From: an uncultured Dorea sp.
Lineage (GTDB): Bacteria > Bacillota_A > Clostridia > Lachnospirales > Lachnospiraceae
Assembly (NCBI GenBank): GCA_910579015.1
Contig: CAJTRO010000025.1
Span: forward strand, 1-52,227
DNA: 52,227 bases
Direction: 5' to 3'
The notes below the pieces were generated by a model. That model ran no database searches. It saw nothing but the letters and a program-made list of their open reading frames with translations, and had not been told where the DNA came from. Position 1 is the first letter of the stretch; each line of letters begins with the position of its first letter. Below are positions 42,471 through 51,565 of the stretch, in pieces. Made by a program: the position numbers and the translations under genes.

Positions 42471-43430
42471 CTAACCTTCTGCCAGCCTTTTGATATCCTC
42501 CGGCTCTGGCATGGAACGAATGGCTCCCTTCTTCATTGTGATCAGCGCCGCCCCTGCATTGGCATAGGTCAGAATATCTTCAAGAATCTCCTCCGTAAGA
42601 TTATCGAGACCGTGTGTCAATACTCCGTTGACCGCACATCCGCAGAACGTATCCCCTGCTCCCGTCGTCTCAATAGCTTTCACGGCGAATCCCTTCCGCT
42701 CTACACGCATATCCTTATAATACGCCCGGCTTCCGTCCTTCCCCATCGTCAGGAAGATCAACGGGATCTGGTACTTCTCCTGAAGATAACGGATCCCCTC
42801 GTCATAATCCTCTTTGCCTGACACAAACTGGATCTCATTATCAGATATCTTCAGGACGTCGCAATACTGGAAACCATACTCTATCTGCTCCTTCGCATCA
42901 TCCAGCGAACCCCAGAGAGGCGGACGCAGGTTCGGATCGAAGGTGATCAGACATCCTGCTTCCTTCGCCGTCTTAAGCGCCTTCTTCGTCGCTGTTCTTG
43001 CCGGCTCGTCCGTCATGGATACCGTCCCGAAATGGAACACCCTGGACTTGCGGATCATATCCAGATCGATCTCATCCTCTGACAGCATCATATCCGCGCC
43101 GGGCTTGCGGTAGAAGGAGAATTCCCTGTCACCATCCGGAAACGTATGTACAAACGCCAGGGTTGTACGGATCTCTTTGTCCATGATCAGTCCCTCTGTC
43201 CCAATCCCGAGCCCTTCGATCGTATCCTTGAGCAGACGGCCGAACTGATCCTCACCTACCTTACCGATAAATGAAGTCTTTCTTCCAAGCTTGTTCAGCA
43301 TCGCAAGCACGTTGCACGGCGCGCCTCCCGGACAAGCCTCAAACAGATCATTCCCCTGACCGCTCTGTCCATTCATGGTAAAATCAATCAACAGCTCTCC
43401 GATTGCAGTTACATCATATAATTTGTCCAT
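42471..43430 (-). CDS. PfkB-family sugar kinase (probable fructokinase)
   Basis: A 319-residue ribokinase-like kinase that phosphorylates a sugar with ATP. It has the sugar-binding start AIGELLIDFT, the di-glycine region PGGAPCNV and the catalytic anion hole ETTGAGDTFCG with the base Asp. The overall pattern (KPGADMMLSEDEIDLDMI, FDPNLRPPLW) is fructokinase-like, but the substrate is not proved; related enzymes take 2-keto-3-deoxygluconate or ribose. The ATG at 43430 follows AAGGAG by eight bases. No sugar transporter or regulator is nearby. Confidence 0.87.
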   Translation of the reverse strand: MDKLYDVTAIGELLIDFTMNGQSGQGNDLFEACPGGAPCNVLAMLNKLGRKTSFIGKVGEDQFGRLLKDTIEGLGIGTEGLIMDKEIRTTLAFVHTFPDGDREFSFYRKPGADMMLSEDEIDLDMIRKSRVFHFGTVSMTDEPARTATKKALKTAKEAGCLITFDPNLRPPLWGSLDDAKEQIEYGFQYCDVLKISDNEIQFVSGKEDYDEGIRYLQEKYQIPLIFLTMGKDGSRAYYKDMRVERKGFAVKAIETTGAGDTFCGCAVNGVLTHGLDNLTEEILEDILTYANAGAALITMKKGAIRSMPEPEDIKRLAEG

Positions 43431-43628
43431 GTCAAAATCTCCTTCTTTACATTTCAAATTTGTAAATATTTTAACATATGACAGAGAATTTTAAAAGGGG
43501 GACAATCTCTATAAATACTTTTCATTTTAAGCCATCCGCTCACAGCTCGAATTACGGCAAAAAGCATCTGACAATATCCCATATATCGCCAAATGCCTCT
43601 GATTCCAACGAATTTACTCTATAATTCT

Positions 43629-45224
43629 CTATACAACAGCCTCTATAAGTATCTTATCGCCCACCACTGTCTCATGGACGCCGGTCTGCTTCTTTTGATT
43701 AAAGTTAAAGCTGAGCATATATCCCGTCTGCAATCCGTAATCATTCAGATAACCTTCTAACTGGCGCTCTCCTCGGGAATTGTATTCATTTCCCCGCCAG
43801 ATCTTCGTCTCGATCACCATCTGCTCTCCACGATAATCCACAATAATATCCGTTCGTCCAAGACTGCGGGTACGGGCCTCAACATAATAATTCCCCGTCC
43901 CGTTAATGATCGGGCGCAGATATAGAAGAAAATACCGCCGCCCCTCTTCTTCCAGAAATTCTTCCTCACAGCATCCATACAGCTCATGAAAGTGCAGGAC
44001 AAACTTCTCCAATATCCTGCGCATATCAAGACGTCCGTCCCGGATAAACTGGTTCTTATCTTGCAGGGACGCCTTGTATATATCCGCTTTCCCCATCTCA
44101 TCAAGAGAAAGGAAATGATTATATAGAAGCGTATCAAAAATCCGGTTGGCAGGTATCACGTTTCCGCCCTCATTTTTAACAAATCCAAACATAAGGGCAA
44201 GATTGATCACCTGATTAGTCGGAGTATAACTGATCGCTTTTCCAGAAAACAAAAGTCCCTTAAGTATCTGTTCAAGTTCCGGGTAATCCAAAAGCTTGCT
44301 CGTCAGAGACTCAAACAATGCGTTATTATCTAAAAGAAGAAGCCTCACAGCTTCCAGAAAACCGTCCTTCGTCCACGCTCCCGTTATGTCTCTTGAGCCT
44401 ATCTTCTCATCCATCAGCTTGCACAGCCTGGATACGAGATATGGATATCCCGAGGTATAGGCGTAGAGAAATCCCGCCATCTCCTCTGTATTCATCCCGG
44501 TTTGGCGGTCTGCCTCATATTCATCCAGCATCCCCTTGATCCCATCTTGGGACAACTCCATATTCACATCGAAATCCGCCGCAATATTCCACGGACTGTT
44601 CATCTTATGCTCTTCATCCGGACGCAGCTTTCTTCGCAGGTTTTTGACATCATATACGCCCGCAAGGATAACTGTGCGGAATGTAGGCGATACATCTCTG
44701 TCAATATAATACCCTCTCAACTGCGAGAGAAAATCAAGAAATACCTGATTATTTGCCGCACTGTCAAACTCATCGATGATCAGCACCAACGGCCTGTCCG
44801 CCTCTTTACATATATTACTCAAAAGCTGAAACAGCTCTACCAGCTCTAACTCTTCTTTATTCTCCCTAACTGCGCTCTTCAACTCAGCCGCCGCTGTCTG
44901 CATTCTGCCCGGAAAGGTTATACCCATATTTTCTATTATACGGATAAAGGCTTTTGCAAATGCTATTGAGAACGTATTTTCATCACGGAATTTCGCATAG
45001 CTCATCTGCATCTGGAAATCCATGCGGATTACATAATACTCATCCTTCAAGTACTCATCCAGCGCACGGAGCGTCGTCGTCTTTCCATATTGACGGGCGC
45101 GGCTGATCGTAAAATATTCACCCCGGTCTATATAGCTCTTAATCGCAGCCAGCCGGGCGCTGATATCAACCATATAGTGCAGTTCCCGCTTACAGTCTGC
45201 CGTCACATTGAATGTCTTGCCCAT
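43629..45224 (-). CDS. AAA-ATPase-like protein with C-terminal PD-(D/E)XK domain (copy 2)
   Basis: A 531-residue paralogue of the gene at 11881-13464, same length and domain order: P loop ARQYGKTTTL, Walker B LVLIIDEFDS, SPWNIAADF, and a C-terminal nuclease-like core TDIIVDYRGEQMVIETKIW. Long identical stretches are shared, such as LYLRPIINGTGNYY. Here the gene follows a small export protein by 62 bases, with no sce7726 partner. The ATG at 45224 follows GGGGGAG; the frame extends upstream over 69 codons that overlap the neighbour and are not supported. Function unknown. Confidence 0.85.
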   Translation of the reverse strand: MGKTFNVTADCKRELHYMVDISARLAAIKSYIDRGEYFTISRARQYGKTTTLRALDEYLKDEYYVIRMDFQMQMSYAKFRDENTFSIAFAKAFIRIIENMGITFPGRMQTAAAELKSAVRENKEELELVELFQLLSNICKEADRPLVLIIDEFDSAANNQVFLDFLSQLRGYYIDRDVSPTFRTVILAGVYDVKNLRRKLRPDEEHKMNSPWNIAADFDVNMELSQDGIKGMLDEYEADRQTGMNTEEMAGFLYAYTSGYPYLVSRLCKLMDEKIGSRDITGAWTKDGFLEAVRLLLLDNNALFESLTSKLLDYPELEQILKGLLFSGKAISYTPTNQVINLALMFGFVKNEGGNVIPANRIFDTLLYNHFLSLDEMGKADIYKASLQDKNQFIRDGRLDMRRILEKFVLHFHELYGCCEEEFLEEEGRRYFLLYLRPIINGTGNYYVEARTRSLGRTDIIVDYRGEQMVIETKIWRGNEYNSRGERQLEGYLNDYGLQTGYMLSFNFNQKKQTGVHETVVGDKILIEAVV

Positions 45225-45286
45225 ATCCTGGCTCTCCCCCTTCCTGCCGTCTGCATTCCTTTCCCATGCCTGCGCCCTCTCATGGA

Positions 45287-45799
45287 TCATCCAAGCACCT
45301 GCACGCCTCCAAGGAGCACATAAGAGATAAACCACATGATTACCGTCGCCATAAAGATCCCAAGGATCACCGCCGGAAATGCCTTCTTGAACTTCACGCC
45401 AAGCAGAGCCGCGATCAGAGAGCCGGTCCACGCCCCGGTTCCCGGAAGCGGAATTCCCACAAACAGCACCAGCCCCCAGAACTCATATTTCTCAATCTTA
45501 TCACTCTTACTCATGGCCTTGGACTCCAGCTTATCGACCATAGGCTTAAAAAGCTTCGTCCCCTTCATCCAGTTGAATATCGGAGTGATCAGAAGCAGTA
45601 TAAACGGCACCGGGATAATATTCCCTATGATACACAGCGGTATCGCCTTCGCCACCGGCACGCCGAGCAGCGGTCCCGCGACCAGAAGCGCCCCTCTAAG
45701 CTCCAGGATCGGTATCATAGATATGATAAATACGATCGCTTCCTTTCCAACACTCCCGCCAAGGACGTCGATAATACTCTGTACTAATGTTTCGGTCAT
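45287..45799 (-). CDS. Small multidrug-export-type membrane protein
   Basis: A 170-residue protein of the COG2426 family, named for small multidrug export though transport has hardly been tested. About four membrane segments, with ISMIPILELRGALLVAGPLLG and LFVGIPLPGTGAWTGSLIAALLG matching the family's two characteristic loops. The ATG at 45799 has AAAGGAG seven bases upstream and overlaps no other gene; it begins 13 bases after hisC. Confidence 0.82.
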   Translation of the reverse strand: MTETLVQSIIDVLGGSVGKEAIVFIISMIPILELRGALLVAGPLLGVPVAKAIPLCIIGNIIPVPFILLLITPIFNWMKGTKLFKPMVDKLESKAMSKSDKIEKYEFWGLVLFVGIPLPGTGAWTGSLIAALLGVKFKKAFPAVILGIFMATVIMWFISYVLLGGVQVLG

Positions 45800-45812
45800 A
45801 GATATTCTCCTT

Positions 45813-46892
45813 TTATTTCCCCATATATTTCCTAAGAAATGCAAACAATGCTTCCATCTCTTCCCTGGTCCCGACAGTAATCCTCATATACTGTTCAATA
45901 CGCTCGCTTCCCCAGTACCTGACATAGATACCGGCCGCCTTCAACGCCTCAAATAATTCCTTCGCATCATACTCCGGATGTGTGGCAAAGATAAAGTTCG
46001 CACTGGAATCCAAAAACCGGAATCCAAGCTTTGAAAACTCGCCCTTCGCCCACTCCCTCGTCTTAATGATCTTACGGATCCCTTCCTCAAAATATGACTT
46101 ATCTCTAACCGCCTCCACGCCGCACACAAGCGACGCCTGGTTCATCGTATAAGAATTAAAAGAATACTTCACATCATTCAGATACCGGATCAGCGCCGGA
46201 TTACTGACGGCATATCCGATCCGCATACCCGCCATGGACCTGGCCTTGGAAAATGTCTGCACCACGATCAGGTTGTCATACTGTCCGATCAGCTCCACGG
46301 CAGAACGCCCGGCAAAATCAATATAAGCCTCATCGACGATCACGATCACGTCCCGATTCGCCTTAATAATATCCTCAACCACCTCAAGCTCTTCATAGAT
46401 CGCAGTCGGTGCATTCGGATTCGGAAAAATAACTCCGCCGTTCTCTTTGTAATAATCCTCTTTCACGATCCGGAAATCCTCATCAAGCTTCTGACACTCA
46501 TAGGGTATCCGGTACAGCTCTGCCCATACCTTATAAAAGGAATATGTAATATCCGGAAACAGGACCGGCTTTTCGGAGTTAAAAAACGTCAGGAAACACA
46601 TGGATAACACATCATCCGATCCGACACCCACAAACACCTGGTCCCTGTTCACGTGATAGAATTCAGAAAGCGCTTCTACCAGAGGGGTACAGGCCGGATC
46701 CGGATAGAGCCGGAATCTGTCTGTGTCCATCTCACGCAGAGCTCTCGCCACACCCGGCGCCGGAGGATAAGGATTCTCATTGGTATTCAGCTTGATCACT
46801 TTATTCTGCGGCTGTTCTCCCGGAACATAGGGCTCCACTTTACGGATATTTTTCTCAAATGCTCTCATAATCTCTTTTCCCATCCTAATCAT
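45813..46892 (-). CDS. hisC: Histidinol-phosphate aminotransferase family protein
   Basis: A PLP-dependent class I/II aminotransferase; HisC makes L-histidinol phosphate and relatives act on aromatic amino acids. The 359-residue protein has KLNTNENPYPPAPGV, VGSDDVLSM, NPNAPTA, DEAYIDF and the PLP Lys in TFSKARSMAGMRIGY, and RITVGTREEM near the C-terminus. No other his gene is adjacent, so an aromatic role is possible. The start is placed at ATG 46892 after GGAAGG, with alternatives at 46883 and 46868. It follows another aminotransferase by 28 bases. Confidence 0.88.
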   Translation of the reverse strand: MIRMGKEIMRAFEKNIRKVEPYVPGEQPQNKVIKLNTNENPYPPAPGVARALREMDTDRFRLYPDPACTPLVEALSEFYHVNRDQVFVGVGSDDVLSMCFLTFFNSEKPVLFPDITYSFYKVWAELYRIPYECQKLDEDFRIVKEDYYKENGGVIFPNPNAPTAIYEELEVVEDIIKANRDVIVIVDEAYIDFAGRSAVELIGQYDNLIVVQTFSKARSMAGMRIGYAVSNPALIRYLNDVKYSFNSYTMNQASLVCGVEAVRDKSYFEEGIRKIIKTREWAKGEFSKLGFRFLDSSANFIFATHPEYDAKELFEALKAAGIYVRYWGSERIEQYMRITVGTREEMEALFAFLRKYMGK

Positions 46893-46920
46893 CTATTCCT
46901 TCCGCCTGATCTGTCCAGCC

Positions 46921-48108
46921 TTAAAAATATTCACCGGCCAGTTCCTTGAACTTCGGCAGTGAATTCACGATCGTCTCATAAGCCACACAGTAAGCAAGCC
47001 TTACATACCCCGGACATGCAAAGGAGCTTCCCGGCACTAAAAGCAGATGATACTTCTTCGCGGCCGCACAGAATTCCTTCTCATCCGCGATCGGAGACTT
47101 CACAAAGAGATAGAACGCCCCCTCCGGCTTGATACATTCGAATCCGCACTCCCTCAACCCGTTATATAACGTCTCACGGTTCCTGTTATAGAAGGAAATA
47201 TCCGTCTTCTCATTGATGCATTTTGCAACCACCTTCTGTTGCAGCGTAGGCGCATTGACAAATCCTAAAATACGCGTCGCCACATTCGCCGCCGCCAGTA
47301 CATCCTCGCTGTCCTTCACCTCATCCGGGATCACCAGATAACCGATACGCTCTCCCGGAAGCGACAGGGACTTACTGTAAGAATATCCCACGATCGTGTT
47401 GGCATAATACTTTGTAAGGTATGGAACCTCGGCTCCGTCATAGACCAGCTCGCGGTACGGCTCATCAGAGATAAGGTATATATCTGTCCCATACTCTTTC
47501 TGCTTTTCCTCCATGACCGCGGCCAGCTTCTTTATCGTATCCTCAGAGTATACAACACCTGTAGGGTTATTCGGCGTATTTACGATCACCGCCTTCGTCT
47601 TCGGCGTGATCTTCTGCCTGAATTCGTCAAGCTTCGGCTGGAAATCTACCGTGTTCGGCGAGACTTCCACCAGTACACCGTCATAATTATTCGTATAAGA
47701 ACGGTACTCTCCAAAATATGGTGCAAAGGCAATCACCTCATCACCGGGGTTGAGCAGTGTCTTAAGGATGACATTCAATCCGCCTGCCGCTCCCACGGAC
47801 ATCACGATATTCTTCCCTTCAAAGTTCGTATCGAAACGCTCGTTCAGCGACTGCGCCACCGTCTCCCGCACATCTGCATAGCCAGAATTACTGTTCGTAT
47901 ATCCATGAAGGACCACCGGATCATTCTCATCCAGCAATTCAAGAATCGCCTTCTTTACTGCCTCCGGAGCCGCCACATTGGGATTGCCCAGGCTGAAATC
48001 ATATACATTCTTGGCCCCGTATATCTGCGCAAGCCGGTTGCCTTCCTCAAACATCGCACGGATGGCCGAACTGTTTGCCACCATATTCTTCATCTTCTCT
48101 GCTATCAT
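46921..48108 (-). CDS. PLP-dependent aminotransferase, class I (aspartate-aminotransferase-like)
   Basis: A 395-residue fold-type I aminotransferase. Motifs: DFSLGNPNVAAPEAV, NTPNNPTGVVYS, SDEPYRELVYDG, and the PLP Lys in YSYSKSLSLPGERIGYLV. The C-terminal Arg region reads VRLAYCVAYETI. The substrate is not determined. The ribosome binding site AAGGAG lies nine bases before the ATG. It is upstream of hisC and downstream of the DUF2156 gene, with a 41-base tandem repeat in the 97-base gap. Confidence 0.9.
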   Translation of the reverse strand: MIAEKMKNMVANSSAIRAMFEEGNRLAQIYGAKNVYDFSLGNPNVAAPEAVKKAILELLDENDPVVLHGYTNSNSGYADVRETVAQSLNERFDTNFEGKNIVMSVGAAGGLNVILKTLLNPGDEVIAFAPYFGEYRSYTNNYDGVLVEVSPNTVDFQPKLDEFRQKITPKTKAVIVNTPNNPTGVVYSEDTIKKLAAVMEEKQKEYGTDIYLISDEPYRELVYDGAEVPYLTKYYANTIVGYSYSKSLSLPGERIGYLVIPDEVKDSEDVLAAANVATRILGFVNAPTLQQKVVAKCINEKTDISFYNRNRETLYNGLRECGFECIKPEGAFYLFVKSPIADEKEFCAAAKKYHLLLVPGSSFACPGYVRLAYCVAYETIVNSLPKFKELAGEYF

Positions 48109-48136
48109 GCTCTTCTCTCCTTACTTACGTCTCTTC

Positions 48137-48238
48137 GCCAGGCATACTGCCGTTTTGCCAGGCTCTACACAGGCATCTCTGTTACGCCGCCCTTTTCGCC
48201 AGGCTCTACACAGACACCTCTGTCACGCCGCCCTTCTC
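48137..48238. repeat. 41-bp tandem duplication at the end of the DUF2156 gene
   Basis: Two direct copies, 48157-48197 and 48198-48238, differ at four positions. A partial third copy of the GCCAGGC end occurs at 48137. The second copy holds the last codons and stop of the DUF2156 gene; the first is a duplicate of that coding end lying after the stop. Confidence 0.8.
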
Positions 48239-49114
48239 CACCATGAACACTGGCCGGTACGAAAGCTTCGCCTTCCGAAGCCCCTCTGCGCCCGTATCCT
48301 CTTCCCGGTTCACATAAAGATAATCCCCGCACTCATGCTGCACAAACTGCTGGTTGATCATCGGGTATGCTCCTTCCACGTCCGCAAATGCCTTCTCTAT
48401 ATGGACGACAAAGGTATCTGAACAGACCGGCTCCCCGATCGTAAACGCCACTACCTCACCGTCAATCTTCAGGATCCCGCCCTTAAGCTCCAGCTCTTCA
48501 AACAGACGAAGCGCATTCATCGTCACACAGATCTCGCCGCGTTTCTCGGGATCGTCCTCACATCCGTTCTGATCCCTCCACTTAAGCGCCATCTGGAAAC
48601 ACTCCTCCACATTTTCAGCCGTGACAGGCTCATACGTCCATCTTCCGTCATACAGTGCCTTGAACTTATTGATATGGTTCCGTTTGCTGTGAAGCTTCTT
48701 TCCTGACAACGTGGCAAGCTTCTCCGATTCATACACATAATCCGCACTGTCCCTGTCATATTCGATCTTGAACCTGCCCGGATACCATTCCTCCAGCTGT
48801 GCAAAATGCTCAGGCGTCAGATTATACATCTGAAAAGGCTTATTCCGTCCTCTGCAATACTCTCTCAGCCACTCGATCGCCCTTCGCACATCCTCTGGCG
48901 TCCCCGCCGGATATGCAAAAGACAGATGCTCTTCATCCTCGCTCTTAAAAACAAGCGCATTCTCTACGACCGCCCATTTAACCGGATACTGCCGGGACCA
49001 TAAGTATACATTGGCAAATGTCCTCTCACAGCTTCGGCTCGTATACTGTGCAAAATAATGTGATATGATCTCCTTATCTTCCAATTCCGCTCTTTTAAAT
49101 TGTACCTCGTCCAT
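48206..49114 (-). CDS. DUF2156/phosphatidylglycerol-lysyltransferase-domain protein
   Basis: A 302-residue protein of the DUF2156 family, GNAT-like folds related to the C-terminal domain of lysylphosphatidylglycerol synthase. Recognisable are TSRSCERTFANVYLWSRQYP near the start, SGKKLHSKRNHINKF in the centre, GEVVAFTIGEPVCSDTFVVH, and YPMINQQF plus EDTGAEGLRKAKLSY near the end. The LPG-synthase transmembrane half is absent. The acceptor is unknown. The last ten codons (GGVTEVSV end) are duplicated in tandem downstream. Confidence 0.8.
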   Translation of the reverse strand: MDEVQFKRAELEDKEIISHYFAQYTSRSCERTFANVYLWSRQYPVKWAVVENALVFKSEDEEHLSFAYPAGTPEDVRRAIEWLREYCRGRNKPFQMYNLTPEHFAQLEEWYPGRFKIEYDRDSADYVYESEKLATLSGKKLHSKRNHINKFKALYDGRWTYEPVTAENVEECFQMALKWRDQNGCEDDPEKRGEICVTMNALRLFEELELKGGILKIDGEVVAFTIGEPVCSDTFVVHIEKAFADVEGAYPMINQQFVQHECGDYLYVNREEDTGAEGLRKAKLSYRPVFMVEKGGVTEVSV

Positions 49115-49280
49115 CCTCTGACCTTCTCTTCTCTATATTTTTCATGATCTGACTTCCTGATATCTGCCGGGGATCTGCCGCCGGCGTCCTTCTCTATATA
49201 CATACCATGGCAGAACAAAGCCATTCAGCCTTAGTATGACAGATCTGCTTTCTTTTTATGTAAATCTTATGACCTGCGAG

Positions 49281-49430
49281 CTAATACATCCCACAGGTCA
49301 CATACATATCCGTCTCTTCTGTCTTTGCATCTGCGCACTTCTCTTCCCGGGCAAGCACAGTAGACACACACATCATGCACAATATGATTACGATGAGCAT
49401 CGACGCCCGCATTCTCTCATAAAAATCCAT
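49281..49430 (-). CDS. 49-residue small secreted or membrane protein
   Basis: A short reading frame not usually called: ATG at 49430 lies six bases after GGGGAG, and the frame ends in TAG at 49281. The product starts MDFYERMRAS, continues with a hydrophobic stretch MLIVIILCMMCVSTVLA and ends in an acidic tail with two cysteines (EEKCADAK, TDMYVTCGMY). This is a signal peptide or single membrane helix plus a short outside tail. It follows the ABC exporter by 170 bases on the same strand. The rest of the 488-base stretch 49115-49602 holds only small hairpins and no other coding sequence that I can support. Confidence 0.55.
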   Translation of the reverse strand: MDFYERMRASMLIVIILCMMCVSTVLAREEKCADAKTEETDMYVTCGMY

Positions 49431-49602
49431 ATTCTTCTCTCCCCTTACTTCTTTTTACGGATAAACCGATATATCAACACACCGCCGTCAGGGCCCCTTT
49501 TCCCCTCCGGCAGACTGTCTCGAAATTGCTTTTTCTCAACCATCCCTTTCGGATGGCCGCCGCCTTATCCTGTTCACAGGCAGTAAACTCTATACGAGTG
49601 TA

Positions 49603-51342
49603 CTACACGTTCTCAAAATTACGATGATACAGTGCCTCATAGATTCCCTTCTTCTGAAGCAGCTCCTCGTGCGTCCCTTCTTCTGCAATCCCATCCTCTG
49701 TCAATACCAGGATCTTCTGTGCATTCTGGATCGTAGTCAGCCTGTGTGCGATCACGAAGGTTGTACGCTCCTTCGCAAGCCCCTCCAAAGACTTCTGGAC
49801 CACCTGTTCACTCTCGTTATCCAATGCGGACGTGGCTTCATCGAAGATGAGGATCGGCGGATTCTTAAGAAATACCCGTGCAATAGACAGTCTCTGCTTC
49901 TGTCCGCCGGACAGCTTCACACCCCGCTGGCCGATATCCGTATGATACCCTTGCGGGAAGCTCATGATAAACTCATGGGCATTGGCATTCTTCGCCGCCC
50001 TCACTACCTCCTCGTCCGTCGCATCCATCCTGCCGTAACGGATATTGTCAAGGATCGTTCCTGCAAACAGATACACATCCTGCTGTACAATACCTACATT
50101 ATTACGCAGATCATCCAGTTTAATGTCACGGATATCAAGCCCGTCAACCATGATCCGCCCCGCCGATACGTCATAGAATCTCGGGATCAGACTGCACAGC
50201 GTCGTCTTCCCTACACCGGAAGGCCCTACCAGCGCCATATAATCTCCCGCGTCCACCTTCAGATTGATGTGGTTCAGCACCCTGTCATTCTGCTCCTCGT
50301 ACCGGAAGGACACATCCTGAAACTCGATCGCCCCTTTCATCTGCCCGACCGACACCGCATCCGGCTTATCCTTAATGTCAGGAGCTATGGACAGGATCTC
50401 AAGAAATCTCTCGAATCCCGAGTATCCGTTCTGAAACTGCTCCGTAAATGTCACCAGCTTCTTGACCGGATCTGTAAAGTTGTTGATGTACAGAAGAAAT
50501 GTGATCAGATCCGTCAGCGCCACCGTCTGCGACAGCATCATATGCACTCCTGTGACCAGAACCACAACCGTGATCAGCGTACTCATGGCTCCAAGTCCGG
50601 AATTATAGATTCCCATGTACTTGTAACTGACCTTCTTCGCCGCCACAAAGTTGTCGTTCCCCTTCTTGAACTTCTTCATCTCTTCTTTTTCATTGGCAAA
50701 CGACTTCACCACCCGTATCCCTGACAGGCTGTCCTCAATCTGGCTGTTGATCTCCGCGATTTTCTCCCTGTTCCTCTTAAACGCCTTGCCCATCTTCCCA
50801 TTAAAATAAAAGGCAAACACCGCCATCACCGGGATAAATGCAAACGCCACAAGGGCCAGCTTCGCATTGACCGCGAGAAGAATGACAAAAGAACCTATGA
50901 TCTTAATAATTGAGATCACCAGATCCTCCGGCCCGTGATGCAGAAGCTCACTGATATCAAACAGGTCGCTGGTGATGCGGGACAAGAGATGTCCCACCTT
51001 CTGGTTATCATAGAATGCAAATGTCAGCTTCTGATAATGCCCGAAGATATCCCTGCGCATATCTGCCTCCATCTTCGCACCCATGATATGCCCGAAATAC
51101 GCAATATAAAAATTGCAGAAGATCTCAAGCAGCACCAGGGCAGCCATCACTCCTCCGAGCATCATGAGGGACTCCCTCGCTCTCGAAGCCTCAAAGTACA
51201 CAACCTCGTTCGTGATATACCTTACAACCAGCGGGATGATCAGCATCACTGCCGCCCCAAGGATTGCAAAGAACATATCACTATAGAATAATCTCTTGTA
51301 TGGCCCGTAATAGGCAAATAATTTCTTAAGTTTCTCCTTCAT
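49603..51342 (-). CDS. ABC exporter, fused permease and ATPase
   Basis: A 579-residue half-transporter with six transmembrane helices (about 1-300) and an ATPase domain with Walker A GPSGVGKTTL, Q loop, signature LSGGQKQRLSIAR, Walker B ILIFDEATSALD and H loop VIAHRLT. It should work as a homodimer, exporting lipids, peptides or drugs; the substrate is unknown. The start is taken as the ATG at 51342; a longer frame to 51420 would contain the promoter. An AT-rich leader precedes it. A 49-residue small protein gene follows. Confidence 0.9.
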   Translation of the reverse strand: MKEKLKKLFAYYGPYKRLFYSDMFFAILGAAVMLIIPLVVRYITNEVVYFEASRARESLMMLGGVMAALVLLEIFCNFYIAYFGHIMGAKMEADMRRDIFGHYQKLTFAFYDNQKVGHLLSRITSDLFDISELLHHGPEDLVISIIKIIGSFVILLAVNAKLALVAFAFIPVMAVFAFYFNGKMGKAFKRNREKIAEINSQIEDSLSGIRVVKSFANEKEEMKKFKKGNDNFVAAKKVSYKYMGIYNSGLGAMSTLITVVVLVTGVHMMLSQTVALTDLITFLLYINNFTDPVKKLVTFTEQFQNGYSGFERFLEILSIAPDIKDKPDAVSVGQMKGAIEFQDVSFRYEEQNDRVLNHINLKVDAGDYMALVGPSGVGKTTLCSLIPRFYDVSAGRIMVDGLDIRDIKLDDLRNNVGIVQQDVYLFAGTILDNIRYGRMDATDEEVVRAAKNANAHEFIMSFPQGYHTDIGQRGVKLSGGQKQRLSIARVFLKNPPILIFDEATSALDNESEQVVQKSLEGLAKERTTFVIAHRLTTIQNAQKILVLTEDGIAEEGTHEELLQKKGIYEALYHRNFENV

Positions 51343-51391
51343 ATAATATACGACTTCCTCTTTTCTCTTATAAAAAACTACGTGTTTTATT

Positions 51392-51420
51392 ATTGTAACA
51401 AGATTCTCAAGAGAATACAA
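51392..51420 (-). promoter_or_regulatory. Promoter of the ABC exporter with a palindrome in its spacer
   Basis: Minus strand TTGTAT (51415-51420), 17-base spacer, TACAAT (51392-51397). The spacer contains the perfect palindrome TTCTC-AA-GAGAA (51404-51415), which could be an operator. Confidence 0.55.
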
Positions 51421-51483
51421 GGAGGGATTTTACAAATATTTTTCTCATTCCACTTCTCATCTCATTTCACTTCTCATATTGAA

Positions 51484-51513
51484 AGGAGCCGGCGTATCGA
51501 CCACGCGGCTCCT
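51484..51513 (-). terminator. Terminator after the truncated regulator
   Basis: AGGAGCC/GGCTCCT with an inner GCGT/ACGC (one bulged G); on the minus strand followed by TTTC. About 50 bases past the regulator stop. Confidence 0.65.
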
Positions 51514-51565
51514 AAATTCCTGCAAATATGAACTTTTCTACTCATAATCCAGTATGCGCATCAAA

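Noticed and set aside
48137..48238. CRISPR array
   Set aside because: Only two full direct units without unique spacers between them; it is a tandem duplication of a gene end. No other regularly spaced repeats were seen in the window.
49236..49586. Plus-strand open frame of 116 codons in the gap before the ABC exporter
   Set aside because: No ribosome binding site, His/Pro-rich composition, and it overlaps a better supported small minus-strand frame.
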